Shown here: in pieces, positions 23,570-27,368 of the stretch
How positions within the stretch are numbered: the stretch's first letter is position 1
Layout of the letters: each line of letters starts with the position of its first letter
IMG/VR virus record: IMGVR_UViG_3300025128_000254
Span: 1-27,368 of that record
Reading direction: 5' to 3' (one strand)
Source of the DNA: a virus
DNA length: 27,368 bases
Notes under the pieces: model-generated
What the model saw: the letters and a program-made list of their open reading frames with translations, nothing else
The model's database searches: none
Told to the model about the DNA's origin: nothing
Made by a program: the position numbers and the translations under genes

Positions 23570-24003
23570 TGAGCCTCCTCTAGTTTTTCTTCATTAATGG
23601 TTTTGATCTTTGAATCACCGAGTTTGATCGAATGCGCCCCATGCAGTGCCTGAACTAAAGCATCGCTTGGATTTCCCATTGCATAGGTTTGGAACGCACG
23701 ATAGTCCACTTTGTATGTGATCGTTTGAGTTATGAATTCAGGTCGCTGTTCTTGGGGTAATTCAGCTAGGATTTGAGAGAGTCGTTCTTGATCCCACACG
23801 TGATCGCGTTTGCTTTCTATTGTGATGCCGTTGTGGGTTTTCTGGCCGCCCTCGTTGCTAAGAAGTAGCTTAAGGTTTGAAATCTCAGGTGTCTCGAGGA
23901 GATCTCTTTCGACTTTTTTGATGTGTCGATTGATTTCTTCTCGACTTTTTCTGGCAGCTATCCACTGCATTGCCAAGCACTTAGCATCGTTCATCTTCAT
24001 CAC
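23566..24003 (-). CDS. Conserved-looking phage hypothetical protein
   Basis: A 145-residue protein, first gene of the minus-strand operon. The start may be GTG 24003 (8 nt after GGAG) or ATG 24000. It is a two-helix coiled-coil region (AARKSREEINRHIKKVERDL) followed by a mixed alpha/beta domain (GITIESKRDHVWDQERLSQI, ITQTITYKVDYRAF). I see a general likeness to small proteins that sit beside Sak4-type ATPases, but I cannot name the family. It is translationally coupled to the ATPase gene by a 4-nt overlap, so an accessory role in recombination is plausible. Confidence 0.6.
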   Translation of the reverse strand: MMKMNDAKCLAMQWIAARKSREEINRHIKKVERDLLETPEISNLKLLLSNEGGQKTHNGITIESKRDHVWDQERLSQILAELPQEQRPEFITQTITYKVDYRAFQTYAMGNPSDALVQALHGAHSIKLGDSKIKTINEEKLEEAQ

Positions 24004-24139
24004 ACTTTCTTCTCCATCAGATTCACACGGTACGGGTTATCAGATCAGAACGCAAGTACTAAGTAGAATAAATGACCAAATAGTTTGAAGGATTTGAGTG
24101 TTCGGTGTAGAGTCTCGTAAACAAAGTGCGGAGATCATT
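24004..24139. promoter_or_regulatory. Divergent intergenic region
   Basis: Genes diverge from here, so promoters for both the minus-strand replication operon and the plus-strand primase operon are expected. On plus, TTGAAG (24085-24090), 17 nt, TAGAGT (24108-24113) is a weak sigma70-like candidate. No clear consensus was found on minus. The heptamer ATCAGAT occurs twice as a direct repeat (24016-24022 and 24039-24045), 23 bp apart, and could be an operator. All regulatory roles are inferred. Confidence 0.4.
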
Positions 24140-24397
24140 GTGGAAGTAAAGATAGAAAAGAACGCGCCCTTGATAAATAGAAAAAAAGAATGGGGCAAGT
24201 GGCAGAAGATTATCAAAGACATGAATGTCGGTGATGCTGCAATCTTGCAAGACGATGAGAACCTTACAGCCTATCATGGCCTACGAAGGGCAGCTAAGGG
24301 TATGGGATTCACCGTTTCAATGCGCACACTTGATGATGGAAAGATTAAGGTGTGGAAGTTAAAAGAAGAATCATCCCCAGTTTCTGTAGTTGAATAG
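24140..24397 (+). CDS. Small basic 'IEKNAPL' phage protein, copy B
   Basis: The frame is open from GTG 24098, but GTG 24140 has GGAG 6 nt upstream and starts at the conserved region (VEVKIEKNAPLI). This gives an 85-residue protein. Ordered motifs match the protein at 21411-21671: K-I-E-K-x-x-P-L, a M-x-V-G-D turn (DMNVGDAAIL), a basic helix (LRRAAKGMGF), an Arg in the strand after it and KVW near the end. The two are therefore divergent paralogues. It is the first gene of the plus-strand replication unit and ends 2 nt before the primase-helicase. The function is unknown; a small DNA- or protein-binding regulator is one option. Confidence 0.65.
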   Translation: MEVKIEKNAPLINRKKEWGKWQKIIKDMNVGDAAILQDDENLTAYHGLRRAAKGMGFTVSMRTLDDGKIKVWKLKEESSPVSVVE

Positions 24398-24399
24398 CG

Positions 24400-26430
24400 A
24401 TGGCCTTTTTCCTTGATAAAAAGTCTGGTGATCTATCGCCCGAAGCCAAGGAAGAATTGCTATTAGATATGTGGGAATGGGGAATGCACATCATTCCGTG
24501 TGGTTCCCCGACCGAAGTCGTTCCGAAGTATTTCTCAGACCGTAATCCATTCACCCCGGAGGATGAGCTTCGACGCAAGTGGAGCAAGACTCCACGTGGT
24601 GTACGTTGGCAGAGCTACCAAAAGACACAGCCCTCACGAGAAGAGATCCTCCACTGGCACACCCAATATCCGCAGGCTAACTGGGCCGCCATCACAGGCA
24701 TTAGTTTTGTTGTCGTCGATTCAGATTCCGAGGAAGGAACCGAGTGGATTAAGTCGGGTGGAATCAGTCGTACTCCGATGACGCAGCGATCACCAAGTGG
24801 TGGCTGCCACTTCTTTTATAGCGTCCCTCCTCATCGGACGGTACGCAACAGCGTTGGCAAGAACAAAATCGATGTGCGTGGAGAAGGCGGTTACATCATG
24901 TTTGTACCCTCGTTCAACTACGCCATCGAGTATGACGATAGCTTTGTCATGAGTAACTTCGATGAGCTCCCGATCCTGACCGAAGAAGATGTCCAAAAGA
25001 TATACGACTTCAACAACGACGGGAAGGTAGAGACTCTTAGAGAGAAGCTCACTGAAGATCCCAGAGTCGAGGGCAGTCGTAACGACACACTCGCCAGGTT
25101 AGTAGGCAAGTGGGTGAAGGAAGGATGGGGAATGCGTGAGGTCATGATCAAAGCGCATGACTGGAACCAAACGTGTCAGCCCCCCATGGACCTGGTCGAG
25201 ACGACAAGAACAACAGCCTCTATTATTAGCGGCCACATCAAGAGACACCCAGAGGATGTGGACTCCGGTGTCCTGCACTGGAACACCTCGACATGGAACA
25301 CCGAGATAAGCGAAGACCTCAAAGAAATCCAAGAGGTGGTGGTTGAGGAAGAGGAACAGGAAGAGGAAGAGAAGCCTCAGTCTGGACCCATGGGACTCAA
25401 GCCGTTCAGTGACACCGAGTGGTCAGAACTCGACGACAACAAGATCGAGCAGTACTGGGGCGATGCGTTCATCTTTGAGAAGAGCAGGGTACTACTGCTT
25501 GGTAAGCCCAAGATAGGGAAGAGCAACTGGCTCGGTGCATTCGCAGCGGGGGCAACTACGGGCACAGATTTTATGGAGGTTCCGTTCAGCAGACCGCTCA
25601 AGGTCGTATGGTTTCAAGCGGAGATCATCGCTGAGTTCCTCAAACGCAGAGTGGAATTATATTACAAGCGCTTCGGTGCAGACGATGAGCTACGGAGAAT
25701 CGGACACGACAACCTGATCATCAGTGGCAGGCTACGCAAGAACCTCATGAAAGACGCAGACATTCAGGCGTTCAGTGATGAGGTGGCGTTTCATGAGCCC
25801 GATATTGTCATGATCGATCCCGTCATTAACTTTTTTGATGGGGAAGAAAACAACAACAGTGACATCCGTAGGCTCATGGACCGCATCGACATGCTCATGG
25901 AGATGAACAACGTGTCGGTTATCCTAGCCCATCACACCGGCAAAGAACGAGCGGATGACAAGACGTTCATGTCAGCACGGGGTGGGTCCGTGTTCGCAGG
26001 GTGGTTCGACTCCGGGGTCAAGCTCAGTGGTGAGAAGCCTGAAGTGAATATGTTCTACGAGGCACGTAACTCTAAGGAACCGGAAGAACATCTCGCGCAT
26101 TTTAATTTTGATGAAGGTCTATGGAAGGTCAATGAGTGGACTCCGAAAGAAAAGAAACAGTTGAGTGAGGCCGATGAAGTCACAATCGCTCGAGTCGTGG
26201 TTGAAGCAATGAGTAGCACGACATTCTATAAGCGAAAAGAATTAGAGATCTTGGCACAGGAAGCACTGCACAACGCGAAGATGAGCAGCGGAAACAAAGC
26301 CGCGCAGAAGGCGGTGAGTTATGTGCAGAAGTATCAGGGTAATGTGGTCAAGACACACGCGGAACCCGGCAAAGCGGTGTGGCATTATCTTGAGTCAAAT
26401 GAAATGCAACGACCTTGGGAGGTTGAATAA
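24400..26430 (+). CDS. AEP primase-polymerase fused to RepA-like helicase
   Basis: A 676-residue two-domain protein. The N-terminal Prim-Pol/AEP domain (about 25-200) shows the catalytic VVVDSDS (Asp107, Asp109), SPSGGCHFFY with His137, and IDVRGEGGYIMFVPS with Asp158. A helical linker follows (about 215-290), then a Glu-rich stretch (VVVEEEEQEEEEK). The C-terminal RecA-like domain (about 345-590) has Walker A GKPKIGKSNW (368-377), Walker B IVMIDP (Asp473) and the AHHTGK element at 510-515, as in RepA/AAA_25 helicases. It likely primes and unwinds DNA at the phage fork, substituting for a DnaG/T7-type primase-helicase. The final 80 residues resemble a winged-helix segment. The next gene starts on its stop codon (TAATG). 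Confidence 0.88.
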   Translation: MAFFLDKKSGDLSPEAKEELLLDMWEWGMHIIPCGSPTEVVPKYFSDRNPFTPEDELRRKWSKTPRGVRWQSYQKTQPSREEILHWHTQYPQANWAAITGISFVVVDSDSEEGTEWIKSGGISRTPMTQRSPSGGCHFFYSVPPHRTVRNSVGKNKIDVRGEGGYIMFVPSFNYAIEYDDSFVMSNFDELPILTEEDVQKIYDFNNDGKVETLREKLTEDPRVEGSRNDTLARLVGKWVKEGWGMREVMIKAHDWNQTCQPPMDLVETTRTTASIISGHIKRHPEDVDSGVLHWNTSTWNTEISEDLKEIQEVVVEEEEQEEEEKPQSGPMGLKPFSDTEWSELDDNKIEQYWGDAFIFEKSRVLLLGKPKIGKSNWLGAFAAGATTGTDFMEVPFSRPLKVVWFQAEIIAEFLKRRVELYYKRFGADDELRRIGHDNLIISGRLRKNLMKDADIQAFSDEVAFHEPDIVMIDPVINFFDGEENNNSDIRRLMDRIDMLMEMNNVSVILAHHTGKERADDKTFMSARGGSVFAGWFDSGVKLSGEKPEVNMFYEARNSKEPEEHLAHFNFDEGLWKVNEWTPKEKKQLSEADEVTIARVVVEAMSSTTFYKRKELEILAQEALHNAKMSSGNKAAQKAVSYVQKYQGNVVKTHAEPGKAVWHYLESNEMQRPWEVE

Positions 26431-26672
26431 TGAGCGAAAGTACTTTTAGAAAAGAGCTGACAGAAGCCGACTATCAAGAGTATGCGGATGAGGATCAGGA
26501 CCAATGGGTTACTTATGGCCCAAGGGGGCTGGTAGCCGAGGCTAAAGGACTAGCGTTGGCAGAGGGTATCGATTTAGCCGTAGCGATGACTGCTTGTGTG
26601 GAGTCAAAGCGAAACTATGAACTTCAAATGATTCGTAAGGCCTTATATGAGATCAAAGCTAACCGTAATTAG
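26430..26672 (+). CDS. Small acidic hypothetical protein
   Basis: An 80-residue protein starting at the TAATG junction with the primase-helicase. The N-terminus is very acidic (EADYQEYADEDQDQW), followed by predicted helices (AEAKGLALAEGIDLAVAMTA, LQMIRKALYEIK). No family is recognised. It overlaps the PP-loop gene by 26 nt, so it is probably co-translated with its neighbours. Confidence 0.6.
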   Translation: MSESTFRKELTEADYQEYADEDQDQWVTYGPRGLVAEAKGLALAEGIDLAVAMTACVESKRNYELQMIRKALYEIKANRN

Positions 26673-27368
26673 TCTGGGCGCAGGTGTGCAGTCAAGTGTC
26701 ATGGCGTTGATGGCAGCGAAGGGAGAGATCACTCCGATGCCTGACTATGCAATCTTCGCAGACACTATGGCTGAACCCCAAGGGGTGTACGCCTGGCTCG
26801 ATTGGCTCGAAGGACAACTACCTTTTCCTGTGATACGAGTGAGCAAGGGCAATCTGTATGAGGACATCATGGATGGGACAAAGCGATTCGCTACGCCTCC
26901 GTTCTTTACGAGTAGCCCCGATGGATTTGGTGAAGGTTTGTTGCGTAGACAATGTACGACTGAGTACAAAGTAGTTCCTATCATTAAGAAGATCCGAGAA
27001 CTCGCAGGGTACAAGCCCCGTCAGCGCATACCGGCTGATCATGTGGAGCAATGGATAGGCATCTCTCAGGATGAGATACAACGCATGAAGGATGCATCCG
27101 AGAAGTGGATTAACAATCGATGGCCGTTGCTTGAACTGAGGATGAGCAGGCTGCAATGCCTGGAGTGGATGAGAGACAATGGCTACAACGAGCTCCCCTC
27201 GAAGAGCGCATGTACCTTCTGTCCCTATCACAGCAACAAGGCGTGGCGTGACATGCAGTCAACGGACCCAGAGTCTTGGGCGCAAGCCGTTGAAGTAGAT
27301 GACAGGATACGAAAAGGATTCAGCAAGACCACACAACAGCTGTACATTCACCGGAGTCTAGTGCCGTT
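26647..27368 (+). CDS. PP-loop PAPS-reductase-like protein, 3' truncated
   Basis: The frame starts at ATG 26647 behind TAAGG and stays open to the window end (240 codons visible). SLGAGVQSSVM at residues 9-19 is a PP-loop ATP-pyrophosphatase motif. It is followed by DYAIFADTMAEPQGVYAWLD, Cys103 in RRQCTTEYKV, and a Cys-x2-Cys pair at 189/192 (ACTFCPYH), with Cys171 between. This layout is that of the phage phosphoadenosine-phosphosulfate-reductase-like family, relatives of which include DndC. The cysteines may bind an iron-sulfur cluster or take part in sulfur transfer. True PAPS reduction, tRNA thiolation or DNA modification cannot be told apart here. Context with replication genes makes a nucleic-acid modification role worth considering. 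Confidence 0.82.
   Translation, partial: MRSKLTVISLGAGVQSSVMALMAAKGEITPMPDYAIFADTMAEPQGVYAWLDWLEGQLPFPVIRVSKGNLYEDIMDGTKRFATPPFFTSSPDGFGEGLLRRQCTTEYKVVPIIKKIRELAGYKPRQRIPADHVEQWIGISQDEIQRMKDASEKWINNRWPLLELRMSRLQCLEWMRDNGYNELPSKSACTFCPYHSNKAWRDMQSTDPESWAQAVEVDDRIRKGFSKTTQQLYIHRSLVP

Noticed and set aside
24590-24605. A second CCACGTGG-centred palindrome (ACTCCACGTGGTGT) as a possible parS variant.
   Set aside because: Only the central 8 bp are symmetric; the flanking positions do not fit the parS consensus.
1-27368. CRISPR arrays, tRNA genes, insertion sequences, integrase or attachment sites.
   Set aside because: None seen on reading either strand. There is no integrase or lysogeny repressor in the window, which fits a lytic phage, but the rest of the genome is not visible.

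Overview
The window reads as part of a lytic, podovirus-like phage of a Gram-negative, probably marine, bacterium. This is inference from gene content: a spanin pair and T4-type lysozyme, a run of podophage tail-hub and internal-virion-type proteins, and a DUF669 / AAA_24 / SF2 helicase / PD-(D/E)XK exonuclease / AEP primase-helicase replication set. No terminase, portal, major capsid protein, DNA polymerase or tRNA is visible, so the window is only part of the genome. Genes are packed with 1-40 nt overlaps almost throughout.

Layout. (1) 1-7210, plus strand: an 'envelope island'. A membrane-anchored coiled-coil protein (partial) is followed by csgF, csgG, a curlin-repeat protein, a FecR-domain protein, a second curlin-repeat protein, a CHASE2 class III nucleotide cyclase with all catalytic residues, an inner-membrane spanin, a lipoprotein spanin and an endolysin. 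All but the endolysin carry a signal peptide, lipobox or transmembrane segment. Consecutive genes overlap or nearly abut, so the curli genes sit within the phage late/lysis transcription unit and are not flanking host DNA. (2) 7210-17822, plus strand: virion genes (P22 gp10-like hub, a small fibre/adaptor-like protein, three accessory/internal proteins and a 1329-residue putative ejection protein). This block is visibly more AT-rich and AGA-rich for Arg than its flanks. (3) 17812-18189: a DUF1064 nuclease, ending tail-to-tail against the next block through a shared CTAG stop inside a symmetric hairpin. (4) 18186-24003, minus strand: PD-(D/E)XK exonuclease with a Cys4 cluster, SF2 helicase, four small proteins, a non-coding structured gap, a DUF669 protein, a Sak4/AAA_24 ATPase and a conserved hypothetical. 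(5) A divergent intergenic region near 24.0-24.1 kb. (6) 24140-27368, plus strand: a small basic protein, an AEP primase-helicase, a small hypothetical and a PP-loop (PAPS-reductase-like) protein running off the window.

The most interesting features are a phage-borne curli export, subunit and FecR module coupled to a complete cyclase and placed directly upstream of the lysis genes, and a 14-bp palindrome matching the bacterial chromosomal ParB-binding site (parS) core lying exactly over the cyclase start codon. Together they suggest, as a hypothesis, an infection-time programme that remodels the host surface and may touch host cyclic-nucleotide signalling or ParB.
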